Origin: Hohaiivirga grylli
Lineage (GTDB): Bacteria > Pseudomonadota > Alphaproteobacteria > Rhizobiales > Beijerinckiaceae
Reading direction: 5' to 3'
Assembly (NCBI RefSeq): GCF_039655745.1
Contig: NZ_JBBYXI010000002.1
Span: forward strand, 682,001-746,000
Length of the DNA stretch: 64,000 nucleotides
Part shown: one piece after another, positions 52,083 through 61,210 of the stretch
Position numbering within the stretch: the stretch's first letter is position 1
Layout: the number at the start of each line of letters is the position of its first letter
Translations under genes and position numbers: made by a program
The notes under the pieces: model-generated
Told to the model about the DNA's origin: nothing
Seen by the model: only the letters and a program-made list of their open reading frames with translations
Databases searched by the model: none

Positions 52083-54752
52083 ATGAAAGTCCTTGTCGTC
52101 GAATCTCCGGCGAAGGCCAAGACAATTAATAAGTACCTCGGAAAGGACTACGAGGTAGTGGCGTCATTTGGCCATATCCGTGATCTTCCCCCAAAAGACG
52201 GCTCTGTGGAACCAGAGAATGACTTTGCCATGAAATGGCAGCTTGATGCCCGCGGCTCAAAGCAGGTTTCCGAGATCGTGAAGGCCGTTAAGGGCGCAGA
52301 TAAACTGATCCTCGCAACCGACCCTGATCGTGAAGGTGAAGCTATCTCATGGCACGTTCTGGAAGCCCTTAAGGAAAAGAAGGCTCTTAAGGGTATTCCA
52401 GTTGAACGCGTTACATTCAACGCCATTACGAAAGATTCAATTCAGGCCGCCTTACGCCAGCCTCGAGAGATTGATCAGGCTCTGGTTGACGCCTATCTGG
52501 CACGCCGCGCTCTCGATTATCTCGTCGGTTTCAATCTCTCTCCTGTTCTGTGGCGCAAACTTCCGGGTGCCCGCTCGGCGGGGCGCGTACAATCTGTTGC
52601 CTTGCGTCTTGTCTGTGATCGTGAGCAGGAAATTGAAACCTTTAAGACACAGGAATACTGGTCTCTGGTTGCAACGCTGGCCACAGAAGCAAAGGCCAAT
52701 TTTGAAGCCCGCCTTATTGGTGCCGATGGGCAGAAAATCCAACGCCTGACCATATCTTCCGGTGCAGAAGCTGAGGCTTTCAAGCGAGATCTTGAGCTCG
52801 CAACATTTAAAGTTGCGAATATCGAATCCAAGCCTGCCAAGAGAAATCCGTCACCACCGTTCACAACCTCGACCCTTCAGCAGGAAGCATCACGTAAACT
52901 TGGGTTTGCCCCAGCACAGACCATGCGTATCGCCCAGCGTCTTTATGAAGGCATTGATATTGGTGGCGAAACGATTGGTCTCATTACCTATATGCGTACC
53001 GACGGCGTGGACATGGCACCGGAAGCTATCAGTTCCGCTCGTAAGGTTATTGGGCAGGAGTACGGTGAGAAATACGTTCCAGCCTCCCCGCGCAAATATA
53101 CGGTTAAAGCCAAAAATGCGCAGGAAGCTCACGAAGCCATCCGTCCAACCGATATTAGCAAACTACCAAAGCAGGTTGCCCGTCATCTTGATACGGAACA
53201 TGCCAAGCTTTATGAGCTGATCTGGACGCGTACAATTGCCAGCCAGATGGAATCGGCTGATCTGGAACGAACAACCGCTGATATTCTTGCAACCGTTGGC
53301 CCGCGTAAGCTTGAACTGCGTGCAACTGGTCAGGTTATTCGTTTTGATGGCTTCCTGACCCTTTATCAGGAAGGCAAAGACGACGAAACGGAAGAAGAAG
53401 ACAGACGCCTGCCGCCAATGCGCAAAGGCGAAATGCTGGAGCGCAAGGAAATTGCAGCCAACCAGCACTTCACGGAACCACCACCGCGCTTTTCTGAAGC
53501 CAGTCTTGTCAAGCGCATGGAAGAACTCGGCATTGGCCGCCCTTCCACTTATGCTTCCGTTCTGGCTGTTTTACGTGATCGGGAATATGTTCGCATTGAA
53601 AAGCGCCGCCTTGTCCCTGAAGACAAGGGCCGCATTGTTACGGCATTCCTTGAAAGCTTCTTCCGCCGTTATGTAGAATACGATTTCACCGCCGATCTGG
53701 AAGAAAAGCTCGACTTAATCTCCAACCATGAAATTGACTGGAAAAAAGTTCTGGCTGATTTCTGGAAAGAGTTTTCTGCTGCAATTTCCGGCACAAAAGA
53801 GCTTCGGATTACCGAAGTACTTGATGCTTTGAATGATCTTCTCGGTGCGCATATTTTCCCACCTAAAGAAGATGGCAGCAATCCACGTCTCTGCCCGAAA
53901 TGTAACAGCGGTCAGCTTTCTCTCAAACTCGGCAAGTTCGGCTCCTTTGTTGGCTGCTCGAATTATCCTGAGTGCAGCTATACCCGCACACTTTCCGCAT
54001 CAGAAGCAGATGCTGACAATCCGGATGGTAACAAACCAGGCGCAAAAGTTTTAGGTGAAGATCCTGAAACAGGCCTTGAAGTCAGCCTGCGCGATGGGCG
54101 CTATGGACCATTCATTCAGCTCGGAGAGGAAGAAAAGCCAAAGCGGGCCTCCGTACCGCGTGGCATGTCTCCCTCATCTATTGATCTGGAAAAGGCGCTC
54201 GCGCTTCTCAGCCTGCCACGTGAAGTTGCAAAGCATCCGGAGACAGGACAGCCCATTCTCGTCAATATCGGACGGTTTGGCCCTTATGTTCAGCACGCTA
54301 AAACCTATGCCAGTATTGGAAAAGATGAAGATGTTCTGGAAATTGGCGCCAATCGTGCGATTGATCTGATTGTACAGAAGGAAACCACTGGCAAAGGCGC
54401 TTCGGACCCCGGTCGAGAACTTGGAACAGAGCCAGAAACGGGTGCAACCCTGATCGTGAAAAGCGGTCGTTACGGGCCATACGTGACAGATGGCAAGACA
54501 AACGCAACCTTGAGCAAATCAATGTCAGTCGACACGATTACTCTGGAAGAAGCCATCCCGCTTATTGTTGCACGACGCGCAATTGCTGCCAGCAAGAAAC
54601 CTTCCAGAAAGGCATCTGCACCAAAAGCAGCAACAGCGAAAAAGGCAGCACCGAAGAAAACTGCTGCCGGGAAGAAAACCACAACGGCCAAATCTAAAAC
54701 GGCCGCCAAAAAAGCCACCCCGAAAAAGGCCTCTTCAAAAAAGGCAGAATAA
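52083..54752 (+). CDS. topA: DNA topoisomerase I (type IA)
   Basis: Relaxes negative supercoils by single-strand passage. From the ATG at 52083 (AGGA 8 nt upstream; a TTG at 52077 is the alternative) it is 889 aa. The order is Toprim (MKVLVVESPAKAKTINKYLG, ATDPDREGEAISWHVLEAL), the active-site Tyr-303 in GLITYMRTDGV, a four-cysteine zinc ribbon at about 604 (CPKCNSG, VGCSNYPEC), Topo C-terminal repeats (GRYGPFIQLGEEEK, RFGPYVQHAKTYA, GRYGPYVTDGKTNA) and a Lys/Ala-rich tail from about 833 to the end. The tail resembles those of TatA and TatB in this window. No rnr follows; parE does. Confidence 0.97.
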   Translation: MKVLVVESPAKAKTINKYLGKDYEVVASFGHIRDLPPKDGSVEPENDFAMKWQLDARGSKQVSEIVKAVKGADKLILATDPDREGEAISWHVLEALKEKKALKGIPVERVTFNAITKDSIQAALRQPREIDQALVDAYLARRALDYLVGFNLSPVLWRKLPGARSAGRVQSVALRLVCDREQEIETFKTQEYWSLVATLATEAKANFEARLIGADGQKIQRLTISSGAEAEAFKRDLELATFKVANIESKPAKRNPSPPFTTSTLQQEASRKLGFAPAQTMRIAQRLYEGIDIGGETIGLITYMRTDGVDMAPEAISSARKVIGQEYGEKYVPASPRKYTVKAKNAQEAHEAIRPTDISKLPKQVARHLDTEHAKLYELIWTRTIASQMESADLERTTADILATVGPRKLELRATGQVIRFDGFLTLYQEGKDDETEEEDRRLPPMRKGEMLERKEIAANQHFTEPPPRFSEASLVKRMEELGIGRPSTYASVLAVLRDREYVRIEKRRLVPEDKGRIVTAFLESFFRRYVEYDFTADLEEKLDLISNHEIDWKKVLADFWKEFSAAISGTKELRITEVLDALNDLLGAHIFPPKEDGSNPRLCPKCNSGQLSLKLGKFGSFVGCSNYPECSYTRTLSASEADADNPDGNKPGAKVLGEDPETGLEVSLRDGRYGPFIQLGEEEKPKRASVPRGMSPSSIDLEKALALLSLPREVAKHPETGQPILVNIGRFGPYVQHAKTYASIGKDEDVLEIGANRAIDLIVQKETTGKGASDPGRELGTEPETGATLIVKSGRYGPYVTDGKTNATLSKSMSVDTITLEEAIPLIVARRAIAASKKPSRKASAPKAATAKKAAPKKTAAGKKTTTAKSKTAAKKATPKKASSKKAE

Positions 54753-54759
54753 AGGGTAA

Positions 54760-54804
54760 GAATGACAAAAGCTGAGAAATCTTTGGATTTCTCAGCTTTC
54801 ATTC
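54760..54804 (+). terminator. Long hairpin after topA
   Basis: AAAGCTGAGAAATC (54768-54781) pairs perfectly with GATTTCTCAGCTTT (54786-54799) around TTTG, with outer GAATG / CATTC. It sits just after the topA stop. The trailing U-run is weak, so partial termination is likely and parE read-through possible. Confidence 0.68.
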
Positions 54805-54884
54805 CAATTTGTTCTTAATTCGTTCTCTGTTTTGCAGTATCATTCCAGATATTGCAAATAGCGAATCACAAGATATAGAAACGC

Positions 54885-56942
54885 ATGACAGACGATAGCG
54901 ATCTTTTTGGCTCCGGCCCGGCAACCCCTGCTGCTGCGCTTCCAAAAAGCTCCCCAGCACCAAAAACAACGAAGCCCGCTCCCTCTGCCTCTGCAGAGAA
55001 TGGAGGCTATGACGCGTCATCGATTGAGGTGCTTGAAGGTCTGGAACCTGTCCGTCGTCGCCCTGGTATGTATATCGGCGGCACAGATGACAAAGCCTTA
55101 CACCATCTGTTTGCCGAAGTTATTGATAATGCGATGGACGAAGCCGTCGCCGGACATGCAAGCTTCATCGAAGTTGAACTGGAAGAGAGCGGCTTTCTGG
55201 TTGTAACAGATAACGGCCGTGGTATCCCGGTTGATCCCCATCCGAAGTTTCCGGATAAATCAGCCCTTGAAGTCATTATGACGACCCTCCACTCTGGTGG
55301 TAAGTTTGACTCAAAAGCTTATGAAACCAGTGGTGGTCTGCACGGCGTTGGTGTTTCTGTCGTCAATGCGCTCTCCGAGCTGACAGAAATTGAAGTTGCC
55401 CGAGGTCAGACTCTTTATCGCCAGACATTCTCTCGCGGTATTCCAACCACTGGTCTGGAAACAATTGGTAAGGTTCATAACCGTCGCGGTACACGCGTTC
55501 GCTTTAAACCGGATGCCCAGATATTCGTAACGGGAGCACGCTTCAACCCACGACGCCTTTTCAAGATGGCACGTTCAAAGGCCTATCTGTTTGGTGGTGT
55601 TGAAATCCGCTGGAAATGTGCACCTGCACTGCTTGAGGGCTTGGAAAATGTTCCGCCTGAAGCAACCTTCCATTTCCCCAATGGTCTCAGTGATTATCTG
55701 GGTGCTGAAATTGAAGGAAAGTCTCAGGTCTCAGATCAGATTTTTTCTGGAAAGAGCACAAAATCAGGCGGCCATGGTTCCCTCGAATGGGCAATCACAT
55801 GGCTGACAGCTGAAGACGGCTATACCCTTTCCTATTGTAATACAATCCCGACCCCTGAAGGCGGAACACACGAGAATGGCCTGCGTATCGCTCTCCTGCG
55901 CGGTCTGCGGGATCATGCCGAGCGCCTTGGTCAATCCAAGCGTATGGCCGCGGTTACCGCTGATGATGTGATGGCAACCTGTGTTGCCATGCTCTCTGTC
56001 TTTATTCGCGAACCTGAATTTCAGGGGCAGACCAAAGATAAACTGGCAACGCTTGAAGCTGCACGCATTGTTGAAACTGCGGTTCGTGATGCTTTTGACC
56101 ATTGGCTTGCCGCTTCGCCACAACAAGCAACAAAGCTGCTTGAGTGGGTCTTTGACCGGGCAGAAGAGCGCCTGCGTCGCCGACAGGAAAAAGAAGTTGC
56201 CCGCAAGACAGCCACTCGCAAGCTTCGCCTCCCCGGCAAGTTGGCTGACTGTTCCTCAGCAGGTGCAGAATCTTCCGAATTATTTATCGTTGAGGGTGAC
56301 TCGGCTGGTGGCAGTGCCAAGCAGGCACGCGACCGCGTTACTCAGGCCGTTCTGCCTCTGCGAGGCAAGATTTTGAACGTTGCTTCCGCAACCCGTGAAA
56401 AGGTTCACCAAAGCCAGACCATTTCAGATCTCATTCAGGCACTCGGCTGTGGTATTGGCAGCCAGTACAAGGAAGATGATCTGCGCTATGGCAAGGTTAT
56501 CATCATGACGGATGCTGACGTCGATGGTGCACATATTGCAACATTGCTGATGACCTTCTTCTACCGACAGATGCCAAAGCTGATTGATAAAGGCCATCTT
56601 TATCTCGCAGTCCCGCCACTTTATCGTCTCAGCCATAACGGCAAAGCTGTTTATGCCCGGAGCGAGGAAGATCGTGACCATCTGCTGAAAACAGCTTTCA
56701 AATCCAATGCCAAGGTTGAAATCAGCCGTTTTAAAGGCCTTGGTGAGATGATGGCATCTCAACTGAAAGAGACAACCATGGACCCTAAGAAGCGTACGCT
56801 TCTGAAAGTTATGGTTGCTCCGGAAGATAGAGATGACGCGGCAGATGCCGTTGAACGCCTGATGGGTAATAAGCCTGAAGCACGCTTCGTCTTCATTCAG
56901 GAACGCTCTGCTTTTGCCGATGAAGATCAGCTTGATATCTGA
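54885..56942 (+). CDS. parE: DNA topoisomerase IV subunit B
   Basis: ATPase subunit of topoisomerase IV, which decatenates daughter chromosomes. The 685-aa length is short of GyrB. It has a disordered N-terminal 40 residues, then GHKL motifs VIDNAMDEAVAGHA, VVTDNGRGIPVDPHP and SGGLHGVGVSVVNALS. The Toprim region follows in EGDSAGGSAKQARDRVTQAV and PLRGKILNVASATREK, with MTDADVDGAHIATLLMTFFY. It begins 80 bp after the topA terminator and lies on the same strand. ParC is not in the window. Confidence 0.95.
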   Translation: MTDDSDLFGSGPATPAAALPKSSPAPKTTKPAPSASAENGGYDASSIEVLEGLEPVRRRPGMYIGGTDDKALHHLFAEVIDNAMDEAVAGHASFIEVELEESGFLVVTDNGRGIPVDPHPKFPDKSALEVIMTTLHSGGKFDSKAYETSGGLHGVGVSVVNALSELTEIEVARGQTLYRQTFSRGIPTTGLETIGKVHNRRGTRVRFKPDAQIFVTGARFNPRRLFKMARSKAYLFGGVEIRWKCAPALLEGLENVPPEATFHFPNGLSDYLGAEIEGKSQVSDQIFSGKSTKSGGHGSLEWAITWLTAEDGYTLSYCNTIPTPEGGTHENGLRIALLRGLRDHAERLGQSKRMAAVTADDVMATCVAMLSVFIREPEFQGQTKDKLATLEAARIVETAVRDAFDHWLAASPQQATKLLEWVFDRAEERLRRRQEKEVARKTATRKLRLPGKLADCSSAGAESSELFIVEGDSAGGSAKQARDRVTQAVLPLRGKILNVASATREKVHQSQTISDLIQALGCGIGSQYKEDDLRYGKVIIMTDADVDGAHIATLLMTFFYRQMPKLIDKGHLYLAVPPLYRLSHNGKAVYARSEEDRDHLLKTAFKSNAKVEISRFKGLGEMMASQLKETTMDPKKRTLLKVMVAPEDRDDAADAVERLMGNKPEARFVFIQERSAFADEDQLDI

Positions 56943-56997
56943 TCTTTTGCAATACATGAGAGAGTATCAACACATCTCACGTGTACTTCGTGGATCA

Positions 56998-57041
56998 AAC
57001 CATACTATATTATTGACAAGTGGCACACTTGTCTTATGGTT
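56998..57041 (+). promoter_or_regulatory. Nested inverted repeats with candidate promoter upstream of the DEAD-box helicase gene
   Basis: The core GACAAGTG-GCA-CACTTGTC (57015-57033) is a perfect 8-bp inverted repeat. The outer arms AACCATA (56998-57004) and TATGGTT (57035-57041) add 7 pairs. TTGACA (57013-57018), 16 bp, then TATGGT (57035-57040) reads as a sigma-70-type promoter whose -35 overlaps the core repeat. Such overlap suits an operator, or a folded 5' leader of a helicase mRNA. Confidence 0.6.
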
Positions 57042-57149
57042 CGAGCCATTCATGCTGCTCTACGTGAGTAGATCGGCCAACTGCTGCAAAGCTGCTTATT
57101 CTAATCGTAGAATTAAGTAAGAAATGCAGCCACCCATGGTTTTCGCTAT

Positions 57150-59072
57150 ATGTCATTTGCTGAACTTGGACTGAGCGATAAAGTTCTTAAAGCTGCAGAA
57201 TCTGCAGGCTACACATCGCCTACTCCTATCCAGAAACAAGCCATCCCGCATGTGCTTGCCCGTAAAGATGTTCTGGGCATTGCCCAGACAGGTACCGGTA
57301 AAACAGCCGCATTTACCCTCCCAATGCTGACACTGCTTGAAAGTGGTCGTGCCCGCGCCCGGATGCCAAGGACATTGATCCTTGAGCCAACGCGCGAGCT
57401 TGCAGCTCAGGTTGAGGAAAACTTCGTTAAATACGGCAGTGAACACAAGCTTTCCGTCGCTCTGCTGATTGGCGGTGTCTCTTTTGGCGATCAAGATGCC
57501 AAGATCATGCGTGGTGCTGATGTCCTGATTGCAACTCCTGGCCGCCTGCTAGATCATTTCGAGCGTGGCAAGCTTTTGCTGACAGGTGTTGAACTGTTCG
57601 TCATCGACGAGGCAGACCGTATGCTGGATATGGGCTTCATTCCCGATATTGAGCGTATCGCAAAGCTCATTCCATTTACACGTCAAACTCTTTTCTTCTC
57701 GGCAACCATGCCGCCAGAAGTTCAGAAGCTGGCTGATACGTTCCTGCATAATCCTGTAAAGGTTGAAGTTGCTCGTGCCTCGTCAACGGCCACAACGATT
57801 ACGCAGCGTCTGGTCTCAACAGGTCCGGAACCACATCAGAAACGCGCAACTCTGCGTGATCTGATCAGAGGTGCCAAGAACCTCCAGAACGCGATCATCT
57901 TCTGCAATCGCAAACGTGATGTCGCTACCCTGCATCGTTCTCTTGCCCGCCATAACTTCTCAGCTGTTGCACTACACGGAGATATGGACCAGCGTGCCCG
58001 TATGCAGGCACTGGATCAGTTCCGTAATGGCGACGTAGCCATTCTGGTTGCCAGTGATGTTGCCGCGCGTGGCCTCGATATCCCAGAAGTCAGCCACGTC
58101 TTCAATTATGACCTGCCCTTCCATGCGGAAGATTACGTTCACCGTATTGGTCGCACAGGCCGTGCTGGCCGTGATGGCGCAGCTTACTCACTCGTTGCCC
58201 GCGGTGATGAAAAGCATCTGGAAGCAATTGAGCAGCTGATCTCTCAAAAGGTTGAATGGGAAGGCAAGCCCCTGTCAGAACGGACAGAGGAAGACGATTC
58301 CTTCTCTGCACCTGATCGCGGCAAAGGCTGGAAAAAGGATGGCGACAACCGTCATCACAATAACAGACAGCATGGCAAAGGTGGTCAGCACCAGAAGAAC
58401 CGTGGCCCTTCGCATAATAATAATGACCGTCATGGCAACAATAATCGTCATGATAATGCGAACAGAGACGATAATCGTCAGGAAAACCGCCATAACAATA
58501 ACCGGAATGATCGCAACAATCGCCGTCATGACCGTTATGACAATGAGCCGGATATTCCAGTCGTTGGCTTTGGTGATCACGTTCCGGCATTTATTGCCGG
58601 TGCATTACCAGCTCAATCGACAGCAACGATTATCCCTATTGGCGAACGCAAGCCTGTTACACCAATCTCCAACCCTCCTGCCAAACTGGTAGAAGAACAG
58701 GAAATTTCTGTAACAGAGGAAAAGAAAGCCAAGCCAGCAGCTCGTAAAAAATCTGCTCCAAAGAAGGAAGCAGCAGCTGAAGAAGTTATGTCTGCTAAAA
58801 AACCAGCTCGGAAACGGACAGCACCAGCAAAGAAAGCAGAGGCTGAAACGACCGTAGAAAAGGCTGAGGCAAAGCCTAAAGCAACAAAAGCGAAAGCTGC
58901 ACCGAAGAAGGTAAAAGCCGAAACGGATACTGTTGCTGAAGAGCCAAAGAAAACAACCCGGACTAAGAAGGCTGCTCCCAAAACAGCCGAGAAGGAGCCA
59001 AAGGCTAAAGCAACAAAAGCTCCAGCCAAAAAGGCTCCGGTAAAACGGAAAAAGACAGAAGAAGCGGAGTAA
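57150..59072 (+). CDS. DEAD-box RNA helicase (RhlE-like) with low-complexity C-terminus
   Basis: ATP-dependent RNA helicase for ribosome assembly or mRNA turnover. The core (residues 1-390) has the Q motif GYTSPTPIQKQAIP, motif I AQTGTGKT, PTRELAAQ, GG, TPGR, DEAD at 153-156, SAT, ARGLDIPEVSHV and HRIGRTGRAG. After it comes a striking stretch rich in His, Asn, Arg and Asp (about 397-466), then a Lys/Ala/Glu-rich tail of about 115 residues (525-640) like that of TopA. The 640-aa length is much longer than the core of about 400 aa. The ATG at 57150 gives MSFAELGLSDKVLKA, the usual N-terminus. The tails probably bind RNA or drive condensation. Confidence 0.93.
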   Translation: MSFAELGLSDKVLKAAESAGYTSPTPIQKQAIPHVLARKDVLGIAQTGTGKTAAFTLPMLTLLESGRARARMPRTLILEPTRELAAQVEENFVKYGSEHKLSVALLIGGVSFGDQDAKIMRGADVLIATPGRLLDHFERGKLLLTGVELFVIDEADRMLDMGFIPDIERIAKLIPFTRQTLFFSATMPPEVQKLADTFLHNPVKVEVARASSTATTITQRLVSTGPEPHQKRATLRDLIRGAKNLQNAIIFCNRKRDVATLHRSLARHNFSAVALHGDMDQRARMQALDQFRNGDVAILVASDVAARGLDIPEVSHVFNYDLPFHAEDYVHRIGRTGRAGRDGAAYSLVARGDEKHLEAIEQLISQKVEWEGKPLSERTEEDDSFSAPDRGKGWKKDGDNRHHNNRQHGKGGQHQKNRGPSHNNNDRHGNNNRHDNANRDDNRQENRHNNNRNDRNNRRHDRYDNEPDIPVVGFGDHVPAFIAGALPAQSTATIIPIGERKPVTPISNPPAKLVEEQEISVTEEKKAKPAARKKSAPKKEAAAEEVMSAKKPARKRTAPAKKAEAETTVEKAEAKPKATKAKAAPKKVKAETDTVAEEPKKTTRTKKAAPKTAEKEPKAKATKAPAKKAPVKRKKTEEAE

Positions 59073-59080
59073 TCACTCCA

Positions 59081-59114
59081 ATAAAAAACCGCGGTCTGTA
59101 CCGCGGTTTTTTAT
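59081..59114. terminator. Bidirectional terminator between the DEAD-box helicase and sufA
   Basis: The 14-bp perfect stem ATAAAAAACCGCGG / CCGCGGTTTTTTAT with loop TCTGTA lies between two convergent genes. Its last base is the first base of the sufA stop region. Confidence 0.93.
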
Positions 59115-59479
59115 TAGGCCGGAAGTTTTACCGGCTCAATCGCAACAGACTCTCCACAGCCACAGGCTGATGTCTGATTGGGATTATGAAAGGTAAACTG
59201 AGAGGCAAACTTTGTTGTCTCAAAATCAAGTTCAGTTCCAAACATGAACATGACGGCCTTCGGGTCGATCAAAAGCTTGATGCCCTTATCTTCGACGACC
59301 TCATCAGTCGGCTCAATACTCTCTGCATATTCCATCGTGTAGGCCATACCAACACAACCGGAGTTCTTCACTCCGACCCGGATACCAGCGATATCCTTGT
59401 CTGCATTGATAATGATATCCTTGAGACGCGCAGCAGCCGCGTCACTTACACTTAAAATCTTTGGTTTGGCCAATGCCAT
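59114..59479 (-). CDS. sufA: A-type iron-sulfur carrier SufA
   Basis: Carries assembled Fe-S clusters from the SufBCD scaffold to targets. From the ATG at 59479 it is 121 aa (GGAG upstream), with cysteines in KNSGCVGMAYTME and SACGCGESVAI. A longer ATG at 59494 has no ribosome site. Last gene of sufB-C-D-S-T-A and distinct from the erpA paralogue at 23.3 kb. Confidence 0.9.
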   Translation of the reverse strand: MALAKPKILSVSDAAAARLKDIIINADKDIAGIRVGVKNSGCVGMAYTMEYAESIEPTDEVVEDKGIKLLIDPKAVMFMFGTELDFETTKFASQFTFHNPNQTSACGCGESVAIEPVKLPA

Positions 59480-59585
59480 CTTCTTAAACTCCATACCCCG
59501 GGTTAAAGGCCCGGTCTCAGGACTGACTATTCTTATATAGTAACCCCGGACAGAATTACGAGACCTCTCGTAACTCCATTTTCAA

Positions 59586-59957
59586 TTACCACATGTCCAG
59601 CGCGACTTTTGCCTCGTCTGACATACGGCTCTGATCCCATGGCGGATCGAAAACCATATTGACTGTGACGTCCTGCACCCCCTGAACAGAGCGCACAGCC
59701 CCTTCAACCCAACCGGGCATTTCACCCGCAACCGGGCACCCGGGAGCTGTCAACGTCATATCGACAGTCACATCACGATTGTCAGAAATATCAATTTTAT
59801 AAATCAGCCCCAGTTCAAAAATATCAACCGGAATTTCCGGGTCATAAACTGTCTTGAGCGCAGCAATGATATCATCAGCCATGCGATCAATCTCTTCCGG
59901 AGGAAGAGCGGAAGGTGCGCTGACAGTTGGTGAATTAGGGAGATTATCTGTACTCAC
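59586..59957 (-). CDS. sufT: SufT-like DUF59 (MIP18) protein, GTG start
   Basis: Fe-S maturation factor of the MIP18/DUF59 family. The 123-aa protein has DPEIPVDIFELGLIYKIDI and MTLTAPGCPVAGEMPGWVEG with the conserved Cys. The GTG at 59957 has AGGA 6-7 nt upstream. It lies 9 bp from sufS. The family aids maturation of Fe-S proteins under high demand in some bacteria. Confidence 0.92.
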   Translation of the reverse strand: MSTDNLPNSPTVSAPSALPPEEIDRMADDIIAALKTVYDPEIPVDIFELGLIYKIDISDNRDVTVDMTLTAPGCPVAGEMPGWVEGAVRSVQGVQDVTVNMVFDPPWDQSRMSDEAKVALDMW

Positions 59958-59966
59958 GTGGTATCC

Positions 59967-61205
59967 TCATGCGAACATGGTTTCGGCTTTTTTCAAAGCC
60001 TCAGCCAGCATATCAACTTCTTCCATCGTATTGTAAAGAGCAAACGATGCCCGGCAAGTTGATGTAACTCCGAAACGTTGGAGCAAAGGCATAGCACAAT
60101 GTGTCCCTGCCCGTACAGCAACGCCGTATCTATCAATTATCGTAGCAACATCATGGGCATGGGCATTCTTCATCTCAAAAGCGATAATAGCGCCCTTGCC
60201 TTTGGCACAGCCAAAGATGCGTAACGAATTCATGGCCCCCAAACGCTCATGCGCATAACGCGAGAGTGCCTGCTCATGTTTATGAATGTTGTCCAGCCCC
60301 ATATCCATCATGAAGCGGACGGCTGCACCTAAACCAATCCCTTCAATGATTGGTGGCGTACCGGCCTCAAAACGATGCGGTGGCTGGTTATAGGTCACGT
60401 TGTCCATCGTAACCTGATCAATCATTTCACCACCGCCCTGATAAGGCGGCATACGTTCCAGCCACTCTTTCTTGCCGTACAGAACGCCAATACCAGTCGG
60501 GCCATAGACCTTGTGTCCGGTAAAAACATAAAAATCGGCATCAAGATCCTGCACATCAACGCTCTGGTGAACAGCCCCCTGTGCGCCATCAACCAGAACA
60601 GGCACGCCATGAGCGTGGGCTATACGGATGATGTCTTTTATTGGTGTCACCGTCCCAACAACGTTGGACATATGCGTAATGGAAACGAATTTCGTTTTTT
60701 TGGTGAAGAGCTTTTCAAACTCATCAAGCTGAAAATTACCCTCATCATCAATTGGAGCCCATTTCAGTACCGCCCCTTTTCTTTCTCTCAGGAAATGCCA
60801 GGGAACGATATTGGAGTGATGCTCCATAATGGAGAGAATAACTTCATCTCCCTCACCAATTGGCAACAAACGACCAAGACTGTTGGCAACAAGATTATAG
60901 CCTTCTGTTGCCGACTTGGTAAAAATGATCTGATCGACAGAAGGGGCATTGAGGAACGCACGAACGCTTTCGCGCGCATCCTCAAAAGCTTCAGTAGCGG
61001 CATTAGCCATATAATGCAGGCCACGATGGACATTGGCATAGCCTCGTTCCATCGTATTGACCATAGCATCAATAACTGCCTTTGGTTTCTGTGCAGATGC
61101 TGCATTGTCGAGATATACGAGCGGCTTCCCGTAAACCTGTTGCGACAGGATAGGAAACTGCTGCCTCACGGCATTAAGATCGTACGGAGGCGTATATTCC
61201 GACAT
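59967..61205 (-). CDS. sufS: Cysteine desulfurase SufS
   Basis: PLP-dependent enzyme that takes sulfur from cysteine for Fe-S assembly. The 412-aa protein starts MSEYTPPYDLNAVRQQFPIL and has VYLDNAASAQKPKAVIDAM, the PLP Lys in FTGHKVYGPTGIGVLYG, the catalytic Cys loop in RAGTHCAMPLLQRFGVTSTC and the final RASFALYNTMEEVD. I chose the ATG at 61205 (AGGTG upstream); a GTG at 61214 would overlap sufD. No SufE is seen in the window. Confidence 0.96.
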   Translation of the reverse strand: MSEYTPPYDLNAVRQQFPILSQQVYGKPLVYLDNAASAQKPKAVIDAMVNTMERGYANVHRGLHYMANAATEAFEDARESVRAFLNAPSVDQIIFTKSATEGYNLVANSLGRLLPIGEGDEVILSIMEHHSNIVPWHFLRERKGAVLKWAPIDDEGNFQLDEFEKLFTKKTKFVSITHMSNVVGTVTPIKDIIRIAHAHGVPVLVDGAQGAVHQSVDVQDLDADFYVFTGHKVYGPTGIGVLYGKKEWLERMPPYQGGGEMIDQVTMDNVTYNQPPHRFEAGTPPIIEGIGLGAAVRFMMDMGLDNIHKHEQALSRYAHERLGAMNSLRIFGCAKGKGAIIAFEMKNAHAHDVATIIDRYGVAVRAGTHCAMPLLQRFGVTSTCRASFALYNTMEEVDMLAEALKKAETMFA

Positions 61206-61210
61206 TAGCT

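Noticed and set aside
60375..61208. 277-aa open frame antisense to sufS
   Set aside because: It is a shadow of a strongly coding gene: no ribosome site, no family-like motif, and sufS is certain on the other strand.
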